Assembly: GCA_964652975.1 (NCBI GenBank) | Contig: CAZZCN010000001.1 | Location: 42,466-106,465, forward strand | Direction of reading: 5' to 3' | DNA from: CAZZCN01 sp964652975 | GTDB lineage: Bacteria > Bacillota > Clostridia > Saccharofermentanales > UBA5734 | DNA: 64,000 nt | Part shown: piece by piece, positions 9,554 through 18,947 of the stretch | Position numbering within the stretch: the first letter of the stretch is position 1 | Layout of the letters: each line of letters opens with the position of its first letter | Notes under the pieces: model-generated | Seen by the model: only the letters and a program-made list of their open reading frames with translations | What the model was told of the DNA's origin: nothing | Database searches by the model: none | Position numbers and translations under genes: made by a program

Positions 9554-10966
9554 TTAGTTGCCTTCCACAAACGTTGCTTTTCTTTTACTTAATTTGGCAA
9601 TTGCAGCTGTCAGTAAAGCCACAAGTAGAATTATCAATGATTTTACAACACCGGAATCTGATGTCTGTGCATTGTCGTCGGAATTCTCCTGGCTTCCGGA
9701 AACAGTATCGGTTGTTTTAATTTTAAACAGGAAATTGGGCGTTCCAAATGTCCTGCCCGGTTGAGCCAGATCATAAACAGTATATGCGCCATCTGATACA
9801 AGGTTTGTCTCACCACCGACACTGTACGAAGGAGATATGATTTGAATTGCGGAATTTGTGGTGTCAGTTACGACTGAAGCTGCTCCGTTCGGATAGTAAA
9901 GTGAAGGATATGTCTGGGTATTGCTGGTCATCTGAATTAAATATGTTTTTCCTTTTAACAGCTCAATTCCATTCGCCAGCAAAGCATAGTTGAATCCCAT
10001 AGAGTCTTTTGACTGTGAGTTGACTGTTACATTCGCAGTTGCGAGCAGCTGCAGATTGGAAGCGGGAATGGTGGCACCTACATCAGGAAGTTTGGCATTC
10101 ACAAGGTAGAGATTTACTTTCGATCCCGTTGCATTGGCAATTGCAGGAACGCCAAGCGATGTCACTGTTATTCCATCTTTTTGTGCGGTAAAAACGTAAC
10201 CCGCTTCTCCGATATGTACTCCGCTGGTGACAAGACTGTGTTTGGTGGTATCAAATTCCGCTAAAGCAGAACTCAAGTCCGCTGCCTCTGATTCTGAAGA
10301 AGACGAAGCAACCGAAGATGTCTGTGATGATGAAATCGATGATGAGCTTGTCGAGGACACCGTGGAGGAGGTTGTAACGCTATTAAATGTAAAAGTTGGT
10401 TTTGCAAAAAAGTAGCCGTTACCAAACTCGCCGGATTCTACAATATACACTTCATCGTTTGCAAAAACAGAATTTTTGATTGTTATTATCGGATTGGTTT
10501 GTGAGAAAGTTATTTTGTCATAAAACAGTGGATAATTTGTTGGATCTGAAGTAAGTAGGATAAAATAATTCTTCCCTGTTGACAAAGTCACCCCGGTACT
10601 AAGCGCCGTGTAATTGTATCCGAGTGAATCTTTTGTCGAACTATTGGTTGGTACAACTGCTGAAGCAATATTGCTAACCGCCGAAGGTGCAAGGTTACCA
10701 CTAACAGTTCCGCTGACCTCGGCAATTCTTACCGTTGTCGATGTGTTGCCGGCAATGTAAGGCGCGCCAAGAGAGGTTACTGTAATTTCTTCAGACACGG
10801 TAAAATAGCATCCCACATAGCCGTAAAATGTGTTTGCAGGATATAAATTCGTCAATCCTGGATTGTTCATCATGTTTGACACAACCGTATCCGCGTAGAG
10901 TCCTGTTGTCAAGGTTGTTGAGATAACAACAATCAAGGCAAGAACCAATAATGATTTTCTTTTCAT
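9554..10966 (-). CDS. Membrane-anchored surface protein with two repeat domains
   Basis: No enzyme domain is recognised. The 470-residue product has a signal peptide (1-25), one copy of the FYGYVG/SLGAPYI-type beta domain (about 28-190), a long Ser/Thr linker (about 195-225), a second copy (about 235-415) and a C-terminal membrane helix followed by KLSKRK. The same domain occurs three times in the dockerin protein at 4767-7904 and once in the protein at 11045-12025. It resembles DUF4082-type domains, an assignment I am unsure of. A binding or scaffolding role on the cell surface is an inference from the company it keeps. A strong GGAGGTG site 4 bases before the ATG at 10966 fixes the start. 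Confidence 0.75.
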   Translation of the reverse strand: MKRKSLLVLALIVVISTTLTTGLYADTVVSNMMNNPGLTNLYPANTFYGYVGCYFTVSEEITVTSLGAPYIAGNTSTTVRIAEVSGTVSGNLAPSAVSNIASAVVPTNSSTKDSLGYNYTALSTGVTLSTGKNYFILLTSDPTNYPLFYDKITFSQTNPIITIKNSVFANDEVYIVESGEFGNGYFFAKPTFTFNSVTTSSTVSSTSSSSISSSQTSSVASSSSESEAADLSSALAEFDTTKHSLVTSGVHIGEAGYVFTAQKDGITVTSLGVPAIANATGSKVNLYLVNAKLPDVGATIPASNLQLLATANVTVNSQSKDSMGFNYALLANGIELLKGKTYLIQMTSNTQTYPSLYYPNGAASVVTDTTNSAIQIISPSYSVGGETNLVSDGAYTVYDLAQPGRTFGTPNFLFKIKTTDTVSGSQENSDDNAQTSDSGVVKSLIILLVALLTAAIAKLSKRKATFVEGN

Positions 10967-11044
10967 AATACACCTCCATTTAAGATTTTTTATATAACAC
11001 CGGCTGGCCTTGCCGGTAAATCTATACATTGGTTATTATCGTAA

Positions 11045-12025
11045 TTATTTGAATTTTCTTTTTACTATAAAAATTATTACAATCATCCCTGCAGTAAGAA
11101 TGGCTACGATAATCAATCCAAATATAACTATCAGATTGCTGTTATTGGAATCGTCCGATTTATCCGGCTGTGAAGTGACGACCGGGACAGACTCCTGCGA
11201 TGATGCAACAGAATCCATGGAAATTTCCACCTCATCTACACTGATGTCGACTTCGCTCGATGTTGTCGCAGAGGATGATACAATCGAATCTGCTTTTGAT
11301 GCTGTAGAAGATGATGAAGCCTGGATTGATGCAGGTTTTGATATTTGAGACGAATTTACTGTGTAAGTAAAATCAGGAATACCAAATGCAACCTGCGGCT
11401 TGCTTCTATCCAGAAGAAGATTCGCCCCTTCTCTTACAAGATTGAATTTCTCTGTGTTGTCGACATTAAGGACAAAAGTTGCAGACAAAATCCTGACTTC
11501 CTCGGATGTAAGTATTGGTATTGTTGTGGCATTCATACCGCTGTTGTAAAACTTCATACAGTCAAATTCGTCAAACTTTCCTGTAACATATGTCATGTAA
11601 TATTCGGTGTCTTTTGTGAGTGCAAAAGGTTTGCTAAGTTTTACACTTACATAGCCCTTTGAGTTTGGAGTCTTGCCTGCAAAACTAAAAGGAACAGTCT
11701 GGACAAGCTCAACTTCCTTGGGGAGTGTCATTGTATCTTGTGAACTTTTGACCTTGGCTTTGTATATGAAAAGTTTTGTTTTTATATTTTCTTTGAAATA
11801 TGGTAAAGATACGGAATTAATGCTTATGTCAGCCTTTGGTGTAAACAGGAATCCAATTTCTCCGGCAAAGTCTTCACGGATATTGTATCTGCTTTTCTCA
11901 AAGGTTGTTATTGCACTCTTTTCTGTCAATGCCAATGAACTGGACATAAGAAGGCACACGGTGCACACAATTACCACAATCATTGTTGATACGATTTTAA
12001 TGGAAAAGTTTTTTGAATTTTTCAT
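11045..12025 (-). CDS. Membrane-anchored surface protein with one repeat domain
   Basis: This 326-residue protein has a signal peptide (1-32), one copy of the shared beta-type domain (about 35-220; FAGEIGFLFTPKAD, then INSVSLPYF), a Ser/Asp-rich linker (about 228-290) and a C-terminal membrane helix (about 298-320) with tail VKRKFK. Its domain is closest to the version beside the dockerin in the protein at 4767-7904 (same order: ExGFxFxP, then AFGIPDFTYT). It is probably a ligand-binding surface protein; no catalytic motif is visible. It is the first gene of a block of four surface-protein genes read in the same direction. GGAGG lies 6 bases before the start codon. Confidence 0.75.
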   Translation of the reverse strand: MKNSKNFSIKIVSTMIVVIVCTVCLLMSSSLALTEKSAITTFEKSRYNIREDFAGEIGFLFTPKADISINSVSLPYFKENIKTKLFIYKAKVKSSQDTMTLPKEVELVQTVPFSFAGKTPNSKGYVSVKLSKPFALTKDTEYYMTYVTGKFDEFDCMKFYNSGMNATTIPILTSEEVRILSATFVLNVDNTEKFNLVREGANLLLDRSKPQVAFGIPDFTYTVNSSQISKPASIQASSSSTASKADSIVSSSATTSSEVDISVDEVEISMDSVASSQESVPVVTSQPDKSDDSNNSNLIVIFGLIIVAILTAGMIVIIFIVKRKFK

Positions 12026-12095
12026 TTTTATCCTCCGTTTTCTGCTTGTTATAATATGTTCTTTTGGTTTTTTAATATCTGTAATACTTCTTTTT

Positions 12096-12284
12096 TTAAT
12101 GTTCTTGTTCTTTCATTTGTTGCTGTTCTTTTGGTTCTTTCGGTTTTTTAGGTTCTTTGGATTCTTTCGGTTTTTTTAGGTCCTTTGGGTTCTTTGGGTT
12201 CTTTAAGAGCTTTTCCTTTTTTTCAGACTTTTTATTCTTCTTATAATTATTGTCTGTATTTTTTATATCTGGTCTTTCCCGCAA
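12096..12284 (-). CDS. Doubtful small Lys/Pro/Glu-rich reading frame
   Basis: An open frame of 62 codons overlaps the end of the UroD-family gene by 22 bases and begins with TTG. The product is highly charged and repetitive (KEPKKPKEPKE and similar), with no signal peptide. The composition follows from the underlying short DNA repeat, so it may simply be a repeat tract that happens to stay open. The base repeat itself is real; translation is not supported by anything beyond the open frame. Confidence 0.2.
   Translation of the reverse strand: MRERPDIKNTDNNYKKNKKSEKKEKLLKNPKNPKDLKKPKESKEPKKPKEPKEQQQMKEQEH
12105..12215. repeat. Degenerate tandem repeat, unit near TTCTTTxGGTT
   Basis: The plus strand reads as a series of imperfect 9- to 18-base units such as GGTTCTTTCGGTTTTTTAG and GGTTCTTTGGATTCTTTCGG. 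The tract fills the gap between the UroD-family gene and the surface-protein block. It could form no strong hairpin, as one strand is nearly all purine. Confidence 0.7.
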
Positions 12285-13495
12285 AGAGCAGGGAGTTTAG
12301 AGCAGTCATAGTAAGCATCAAGCATAGCCTTCAAGTGGTGTTCCGGTACATCAGCCGGAATATTGTGGACCCCTGCAAAAATATACCCGCCCCCCTTTGA
12401 CAATTCTGATATGTTTCTGTGTACCCTGGCATAAACTGTCTCATAGGTATCAGATGCAGGATTCTCAACGGAATCGTAACTGCCACCCCAGAAAATCAAC
12501 TTTTCACCGTATTTGTCTTTTAAGTTACCTGCGTCCATTCCTGCTGCAGAAACCTGCACAGGGTTTAGAATATCGAGGCCGCACTCAATAAGATCGGGAA
12601 TGATTTCACTAATGGCACCACATGAATGGAGCGAAATTTTCATTTCTGTAGTCTTTTTCCATCCATCAAAGTATTTCTTGTAAATCGGCTTGTATACTTC
12701 TCTCCATTTTTCTGCACCTATGATTACACCCCTTGAATCTCCAAAGTCATGGGCAACCCCCAAAATATTGCAATATCTGCCTATGGCCTGGTCAAGCTGC
12801 TTCAATTGTGACAGTCCGGCTTCACACCCTTTGTTTACAAACTCTGCGGCCTTTTCAGGTTCAGCAGCAAGATACATCCACCACGTGCTGAAACCTCCCG
12901 GTTGTACCTGAAGATCCTCTATGATTTCTCCACATGCAATTGAATATTCCGTGTTGTCATATAGCCACTTCGCCTGATTTTCAAGCTGTCTTAAGTATGC
13001 ATCGGGTAGTTGTGGAGAAGGGTTGTAGTCCTTGGGGTCAAGTTCATCAATATCCACTTCAGGCTTGGATCGGTCGGGTATTTCGTCAAAATAAAATCCG
13101 CCTGCAGGACAGTGCCAGTTGAAATTTTTCCAGTAGATACTTCCGTTTTCTTTTTTCTCGAAAATCCAGCTATCCGGTGCACTGAAGCTTTTGCCCCATA
13201 GTTCAATCTCTTTCCAAAATTTTGAGGAATCAGCCCCCCAAAGAGGAGATGGACAGAGTTTTGAAGAAAGCATTACAATATCTCCGCCTGCTTTTTCGAG
13301 ATAATCAAGTTCTCCAACAGCGTTCGTCATAAAAGTATAGAGTCTGGATTTTCCTTCACCAAGGCCGATAATCTTCCGCAAACGCTCATAAGCCAGAAGA
13401 TGAAATCCGGCAGTCTCGCTTCCACCAAGCCCGAATGGAATTTTGTCTGTTGTCTGTCGTGACAGCAATGCCGCCACTCTTTCTCTTGAATTCAT
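12263..13495 (-). CDS. Uroporphyrinogen decarboxylase (URO-D) superfamily protein, methyltransferase-like
   Basis: Cytoplasmic protein of 410 residues of the UroD/MtaA/CmuA superfamily. It starts with the family opening MNSRERVAALL and has a late HSCG motif (His290, Cys292), which in the cobalamin-dependent methyltransferase branch ligates zinc. True heme-pathway HemE is shorter, and no heme genes are near, so haem synthesis is unlikely. It lies 143 bases after the second permease gene of the sugar importer and is read with it; proteins of this kind are often found in Firmicute sugar loci, where their role is unknown. Start at 13495 is supported by AGGA 6 bases upstream. Confidence 0.75.
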   Translation of the reverse strand: MNSRERVAALLSRQTTDKIPFGLGGSETAGFHLLAYERLRKIIGLGEGKSRLYTFMTNAVGELDYLEKAGGDIVMLSSKLCPSPLWGADSSKFWKEIELWGKSFSAPDSWIFEKKENGSIYWKNFNWHCPAGGFYFDEIPDRSKPEVDIDELDPKDYNPSPQLPDAYLRQLENQAKWLYDNTEYSIACGEIIEDLQVQPGGFSTWWMYLAAEPEKAAEFVNKGCEAGLSQLKQLDQAIGRYCNILGVAHDFGDSRGVIIGAEKWREVYKPIYKKYFDGWKKTTEMKISLHSCGAISEIIPDLIECGLDILNPVQVSAAGMDAGNLKDKYGEKLIFWGGSYDSVENPASDTYETVYARVHRNISELSKGGGYIFAGVHNIPADVPEHHLKAMLDAYYDCSKLPALCGKDQI

Positions 13496-13637
13496 AAATT
13501 TTCCTGTTCCGCACAACAGCATTTAGTGTGCTAATATATTCAAAAATCGGTTTTAATTTTCAATGTTTCTAATTCCTGGACAAGTATTTCAGTTTAATCA
13601 TTCAAGTCTGCCAATATTTCGAATTCAGGTCTGCAAA

Positions 13638-14495
13638 TCAGATTTTCATACCCGAAGTTGACAATGTATCTACAAAGTAACGTTGAAAAGTCAGGAACAC
13701 AATCAGTACAGGCAAAATCGCCAGAACTGATGCAACCATTATGAGTGCCATGTCTGTCTGAGACACATATTGCGATTTCAAATTGCTGATAAGAACCTGT
13801 ATTGTAAAGTTTTCGGGCGAATTGAGATATATAATAGGTCCCAGATAATCATTCCATACTCCCATGAACCACATTACAACTTGAACGGCAATCGCTGGTT
13901 TTATAATCGGAAACATCACTCTTGAATATAGTCCGAAGGCCGAGCATCCATCTATACGGCCTGCTTCAAACAATTCATTGGGTATTCCTGTCATAAACTG
14001 TCGCAGGAAAAATATCATTCCGATGTTACCGAAAAGCCCTGGCACTATCAAAGGAAGAAGAGTATCTGTCCACCCCAGTTCTGTAAAAAGTGCGAACTGC
14101 GGAAGCATTACCACTGCAAATGGAAGCATTATCGTTGAAAGAAGCGCTATAAAAAGTTTGTCGCCATGTGGAAGCCGCATCTTTGAAAAAGAGAATGCCG
14201 CCAATGAAGATGTAAAAGTCCCTATTGTAATTACAGGTAATGCAACCAGAAAACTGTTCTTAAATCCTACAATCAAGTCGGCATCTTTCCAAACACTTAG
14301 ATATTTGCCGAAATCAGGTTTGGAAGGTATTAGATTTATGGTAATACTGTAAATTTCCTCGATGGATTTTAGCGATGTCGACACCATCCACAGAAATGGA
14401 AACACCATGGTTACTCCAAAAGCAGAAAGAAAGACTATTCGCAAAATGGTTTGCATTGCAATTTTTGTATTGGCTTTTTTTCTTCTTGTCTGCAT
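13638..14495 (-). CDS. ABC sugar importer permease, MalG-type (CUT1)
   Basis: Inner-membrane permease of 285 residues with six predicted membrane helices. The cytoplasmic EAA loop, ELFEAGRIDGCSAFGLY, at about residues 180-200 is the docking site for the ATPase. It pairs with the permease at 14655-15542 and the lipoprotein at 15559-16914; together they make a CUT1 importer for oligosaccharides. No ATPase gene is present, so a shared MsmX-like ATPase encoded elsewhere is expected, as is common in this group. GGGGAG precedes the start. Confidence 0.9.
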   Translation of the reverse strand: MQTRRKKANTKIAMQTILRIVFLSAFGVTMVFPFLWMVSTSLKSIEEIYSITINLIPSKPDFGKYLSVWKDADLIVGFKNSFLVALPVITIGTFTSSLAAFSFSKMRLPHGDKLFIALLSTIMLPFAVVMLPQFALFTELGWTDTLLPLIVPGLFGNIGMIFFLRQFMTGIPNELFEAGRIDGCSAFGLYSRVMFPIIKPAIAVQVVMWFMGVWNDYLGPIIYLNSPENFTIQVLISNLKSQYVSQTDMALIMVASVLAILPVLIVFLTFQRYFVDTLSTSGMKI

Positions 14496-14504
14496 CGGTT
14501 CTCC

Positions 14505-14675
14505 CCACTTGATATTTCTTTATCTCTGTAGCTCTATATCTTTGTTATATCTGTATATCTGTATATCTGTATCTGTGTTATCTAAGCATCTGTGTATCCG
14601 TGTATCTTGGTAATTCTGTAATCTCTACCTCTGTATTTCTTTACTTATATATCTCTATATTTCTGTATCAGATTT
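14505..14675. repeat. Degenerate TATCTGTA-type repeat between permease genes
   Basis: About 160 bases consist of imperfect units such as TATCTGTA, TATCTCTG and GTGTATC, with T and A as the main bases. The tract fills almost the whole gap between the two permease genes and runs into the last codons of the upstream one. It has no open frame of its own on the coding strand. Confidence 0.65.
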
Positions 14676-15542
14676 TCGCAACCTGAACTGAATAAATGTT
14701 ACAACGAATGTTATTAGCGCCAGAATCCATGCCATCGCGCTGGCATAACCCATTTGAAAGTTGTTCATGCCCTTCTGCCACAGGTAGTAAACTATCGATG
14801 CACCACTGTATTCAGGGCCGCCACCAGGCAACATTACGAAAATGCTTCCAAATGTCTGCATATTGGCTATAAACCCCAACACCATCAAATAAAACAATAC
14901 AGGCTTTAACATCGGGAAAGTAATATATCTAAAAGTGTTCATGCTGCCACTGCCGTCAATTTTTGCCGCTTCATAGAACGAGACCGGAATATTTTTAAGT
15001 GCGGCAATAAACATTATTATCATAGGGCCAAGTCCGCCCCATACTCCGAGAATTATCAGTGACGGTTTGGTAAAATTCGGATCGCCCAGCCAGTTGGGAC
15101 CTTTTATCCCGATTCCGGAAAGCAGGATGTTAAACAACCCGTAGTCTGCATTGTATATCCATGACCAAAGGACGGAAATAGCTATTATCGAGGATATAGA
15201 TGGAAGATAATAGATGATTCTAAAAAATGAATTTCCGCCTTTGTCTTTTTTCATTAATAGCGCAAGACCAAGCGAGATTGCCATGCCAATTGGAACCCCT
15301 ATAAAGTAGAATATTGTATTGTATAAGGCTTTCCAAAAATTTTCGTCTCCGAACAATTCCTTATAGTTTTGAAGACCTATCCATTTCATTGAAGTTAGAA
15401 CGCTCCAGTTGGTGAAGCTGGCATAGACCGAAATAGCCACCGGTATCATTCCGAAAATCAGGAATTGGATAAATGGCGCCGCAACGAAAAGGTATCCCCA
15501 ACGTCTCTCTTTTAAAATGTACTTCGGTGCTTTCTCTAACAT
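14655..15542 (-). CDS. ABC sugar importer permease, MalF/UgpA-type (CUT1)
   Basis: Inner-membrane permease of 295 residues with six membrane helices and the EAA loop SFYEAAKIDGSGSMNTFRY near residues 195-215. It is the partner of the MalG-type permease downstream. The start at 15542 (MLEKAPKYIL) follows AGGGGGA closely and leaves 16 bases after the stop of the binding-protein gene. A longer reading frame extends upstream into that gene but lacks a ribosome site and is not used. Confidence 0.9.
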   Translation of the reverse strand: MLEKAPKYILKERRWGYLFVAAPFIQFLIFGMIPVAISVYASFTNWSVLTSMKWIGLQNYKELFGDENFWKALYNTIFYFIGVPIGMAISLGLALLMKKDKGGNSFFRIIYYLPSISSIIAISVLWSWIYNADYGLFNILLSGIGIKGPNWLGDPNFTKPSLIILGVWGGLGPMIIMFIAALKNIPVSFYEAAKIDGSGSMNTFRYITFPMLKPVLFYLMVLGFIANMQTFGSIFVMLPGGGPEYSGASIVYYLWQKGMNNFQMGYASAMAWILALITFVVTFIQFRLRKSDTEI

Positions 15543-15558
15543 GCGTCCCCCTGTAAGA

Positions 15559-16914
15559 CTACTTTTTATTAGCATTCTGGAGTTCGATTGATTTGTCCAA
15601 TAATTTTTGCATTTTGGGCTGAACATCCGCACAATATTTTGCTGCCGAAACCTCTCCGGACCACACTTTCGTTGCATCCTGCCAGAAAAGCGCAAGCCAC
15701 TCGGAATTATAGGTGTTTTCGTTGGCATAGCCTCTTCCTGTCTCAATTATATTGAAAAACACGTCTTTGCTTACCGGAGCCTTGTTCATCTTGCCATATT
15801 CATTCTTAGCCATGGCAATTATATTAGGAACGGAAGCACCCAGTTGAAAATTTGTCCTCTGGCCTTTCTCATCAGACGAAAAATATGCCGCCAATGCGAA
15901 TGATGAATCTTTATATTTACTGTCGGATGATATGCAATAACCTGCTGTACCAAGCCATGTCACCGACTTGCCTGTGTTTGGACTCTTAGGCCATGGCATC
16001 AAATCCCACTCATACGGCAGTTTCCAGAACGAAGCCTGATCCCATGGTCCCATGGCAAAAATTGCAATATTCCCATTGAGCCATCTCGGATATGCGCCTA
16101 CAGATGCATCTTCAGTAATTGAAGGCATTACAAATTCCTTCAATCTTAAATCGGCCACCCATTGCATAGCCTGTGTGAAAGCAGCTGTATCAACAGTTAC
16201 TTTTTTGTTGTCGGCGCTTATGAAGTCGGCACCGTTTGACCAGACTGCTGATTCAAGCATGTAGTATCCGGTTCCATATATTTTTTTGCCTTTAGAATCG
16301 GTATATGTCAGTTTCTTGGTGTTTTCTACGAATTGATTCCAGTCCCAGTTATTTGTAATAGTCGGGGCGGTTATTCCCTTTTCAGCAAATATCTTTTTGT
16401 TGTAGACCATTGACCATGGACCGATGTCTTTAGGAAGAGCCCATAAGTCGCCTTGACCTTTTATTTTACCGTCATAACGCCAGCGGTCGAGTGATGACTT
16501 CCAGAGAATATTATCTTTTATGTTTTTAGAACCGTCTGCAAATGACTGCAAGTTCAGTATTTTACCTGAATCCGCCCATGCCATTAGGTTTTCAGGTTTC
16601 ATAAAAAACACATCAGGTGCTTTCTTTGCCTGTATCATTGCATTCAGCTTGATATCATATTGGTCACTCGGCGAAATGACATATTTCACCTTGACACCTC
16701 TGTTTTCAGTCATGAAATCCTTAATCATCTGGCTGTATAATGTCTTTTCAGATTCATAACCCCATCCCATAAATGATATCTCTCCGTTTAGCGATGTCTG
16801 AGATGAACTGGTTTTGCTCGTATTTGATTGAGATGAAGCAGGCTTGGTGCATCCGGTAATTGCCGCTGTGGCAATCAGGGTTGAAATAGTCAGGCAAATT
16901 ATTTTTTTAAACAT
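15559..16914 (-). CDS. Sugar-binding lipoprotein of ABC importer
   Basis: Family 1 extracellular solute-binding protein of 451 residues. A signal with lipobox A-I-T-G-C (Cys22) predicts lipid anchoring on the outer face of the membrane. The mature part has the family pattern: IKAKK-type APDVFFMKP near 95, a GDLWALPKDIGPWSMVYN segment near 160, and a C-terminal helix region. It delivers an oligosaccharide to the two permeases just downstream. GGGAGG is found 6 bases before ATG. Substrate is not shown by the sequence; neighbours (GH2, GH93-like) suggest a hemicellulose or pectin side-chain oligosaccharide. Confidence 0.9.
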   Translation of the reverse strand: MFKKIICLTISTLIATAAITGCTKPASSQSNTSKTSSSQTSLNGEISFMGWGYESEKTLYSQMIKDFMTENRGVKVKYVISPSDQYDIKLNAMIQAKKAPDVFFMKPENLMAWADSGKILNLQSFADGSKNIKDNILWKSSLDRWRYDGKIKGQGDLWALPKDIGPWSMVYNKKIFAEKGITAPTITNNWDWNQFVENTKKLTYTDSKGKKIYGTGYYMLESAVWSNGADFISADNKKVTVDTAAFTQAMQWVADLRLKEFVMPSITEDASVGAYPRWLNGNIAIFAMGPWDQASFWKLPYEWDLMPWPKSPNTGKSVTWLGTAGYCISSDSKYKDSSFALAAYFSSDEKGQRTNFQLGASVPNIIAMAKNEYGKMNKAPVSKDVFFNIIETGRGYANENTYNSEWLALFWQDATKVWSGEVSAAKYCADVQPKMQKLLDKSIELQNANKK

Positions 16915-17097
16915 TTTCGTCCTCCCTTGGTTTTATTCCTTCTTTTATTATCTCATGTCTCTTTGTAATTTCTATGAAATTTAGTTATTCTTACCTATAT
17001 TTTAGTCTGTTAAGTCTGCCTATTGTAATTAATCTTTTTTGTCTATCTCGTTTTCCTACTCCCTACTTATCAATTTGGTTTTCAGACATCAGTTAGT

Positions 17098-18900
17098 CTA
17101 AATCCACCTCGCAGGCAACATATTTATCCGTTCCATTTGTTCTACGGATATCTTTGGATTTCTCTCAAAATCTAAAATTCCGTTATGTTCATCTTCAACA
17201 TCTGTAAATTGTGTAACGCAGTATCCCTTGAAAGATGGAATTGACTTTATCGCTGTAACCAGATTTTCAATTTTAAGGGCAAATTCTTCACAGTTTTTGA
17301 CTTTTCCGTCGTATCCCCATCCGTTGGTTCCTTCAATTGCTATTCCGCAAAACTCCGACATGATCACGGGTTGACCCTTGTACGTGAATCCGTCTGCGAA
17401 TACAAACCTCGGATGTAATGGACCAATCATCGAGTTCTGAAGATATTCCAAGCCAGCATAATTATTAACAATATCATCACCCTTCGGAGAATAGTCGTGA
17501 ATGGTTACTATATCTGTTTCAGTATGTTCCCAACCGTCGTTTCCGATTACCAGCCTTGTAGCATCCATTGATTTGGTAAGAAAATACAACGACCTGACAA
17601 AGGATTGCTGAGCTTGATTGCTTCTAAGTGCGGATACCCCCCATGACTCATTCATAGTTACCCAGGTCATAATAGAAGGGTGATTATAATCTCTTCTGAT
17701 TATCTCAATCCATTCTCTCGTAAGATTTTGTATTGAATCCATATCATAACGATATGCTGATGGCAATTCTTCCCAGACAAGAAGCCCCTGCCTGTCACAT
17801 TCATATAAAAAGAGCGGATTTTCGATTTTCTCATGAATTCTGACTCCGTTGAATCCCATGCTCTTTATTAACTTGACATCCTCTTCGAAAATTTTAAAAT
17901 CAGCTGGAGTAATATATCCCTTGGGGTAATATCCCTGGTTTAAAAGCATTTTAAGATAGACAGGAACACCGTTCAAAAGTATGTAGCCATCCCGCGTTTC
18001 AATTTTTCTCATGCCGAAATAACTTGTCACCTTGTCAATTACATCACCATTTGAAATTAGACTTAACTCTATATCATATAGCAAAGGGCTTTCGGGACTC
18101 CATGATCCGTAACCGATCCAAGGAAAAAGACTGCTTTCTATGTTAATACTTTTGCTGACATTTACCGAATTTATCACTATTGTTTCGCTTTTTATCATGC
18201 TGCCTTCAAACATAATGTTTATTTCAAGCAAGGAGTTCTCAAAACCGGTTATCGAGATATCGGTATTCACACATTTGGAATCGCAATCCGGTGTCAATCG
18301 TAAATTCGTTATATATTCTCTTCCTGTTATATCAACCCAAACACTTTGCCAGATTCCGCTATACGGTTTATAAAAACACCCGAATTCCTCTTGTGAAGTC
18401 CACTTTTGCTTGCCCCTTGGATTACTGGCATTTTCGAATTCATCAAAAACGCACACGCATATTTCATTCATTTCTTCCTTTATCAATTTGGTTATATCAA
18501 AAACGAATGAGGAGTATCCTCCGGAATGCGTACCTGCCATATTCCCATTTACAAAAACCACAGTAAAATAATCAGATGCTCCAAAATTAAGAAGATACCT
18601 TTTATTATGATCTATATCTTCAAAGTAGATTTCTCGCTTGTAAATTAAAAATTCATGCTTCTCTTCAGTCAGAACACCGGACATCTCACTCTGGCAGACA
18701 AACGGAACATTAATCTGTTGTTTTGATGAGTTGATAATATTCTTTATGTCGCAATAATTTAATGAATATTTGTTATCGCATGAATATGATGTTCTGATTG
18801 TATCTGTTCTGCCGTTTTTAGCAGTATCACCAAAAGCGAAATCCCATTTGCCATCAAGCGGTATGAAATATTCTCTTTTATAATCCGGTCTTGGGTGCAT
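17098..18900 (-). CDS. Glycoside hydrolase family 2 enzyme (cytoplasmic)
   Basis: GH2 enzyme of 600 residues without signal peptide, so intracellular. Order: jelly-roll sugar-binding domain (about 1-190), Ig-like domain (about 195-300), TIM barrel (about 305-590). Acid/base Glu418 lies in NESWG, and nucleophile Glu516 in MSEFCG. The family includes beta-galactosidases, beta-glucuronidases and related enzymes; this short form without C-terminal domains does not reveal the sugar. It is the first gene before the ABC importer and probably splits the imported oligosaccharide. Start at 18900 fits GAAGGG 8 bases upstream, better than the ATG 24 bases earlier. It is divergent from an ArsR-type regulator. 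Confidence 0.88.
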   Translation of the reverse strand: MHPRPDYKREYFIPLDGKWDFAFGDTAKNGRTDTIRTSYSCDNKYSLNYCDIKNIINSSKQQINVPFVCQSEMSGVLTEEKHEFLIYKREIYFEDIDHNKRYLLNFGASDYFTVVFVNGNMAGTHSGGYSSFVFDITKLIKEEMNEICVCVFDEFENASNPRGKQKWTSQEEFGCFYKPYSGIWQSVWVDITGREYITNLRLTPDCDSKCVNTDISITGFENSLLEINIMFEGSMIKSETIVINSVNVSKSINIESSLFPWIGYGSWSPESPLLYDIELSLISNGDVIDKVTSYFGMRKIETRDGYILLNGVPVYLKMLLNQGYYPKGYITPADFKIFEEDVKLIKSMGFNGVRIHEKIENPLFLYECDRQGLLVWEELPSAYRYDMDSIQNLTREWIEIIRRDYNHPSIMTWVTMNESWGVSALRSNQAQQSFVRSLYFLTKSMDATRLVIGNDGWEHTETDIVTIHDYSPKGDDIVNNYAGLEYLQNSMIGPLHPRFVFADGFTYKGQPVIMSEFCGIAIEGTNGWGYDGKVKNCEEFALKIENLVTAIKSIPSFKGYCVTQFTDVEDEHNGILDFERNPKISVEQMERINMLPARWI

Positions 18901-18947
18901 ATCTTTTTCCCTTCTCAAAAACATATTTTATGTAATGGTATATTTAT

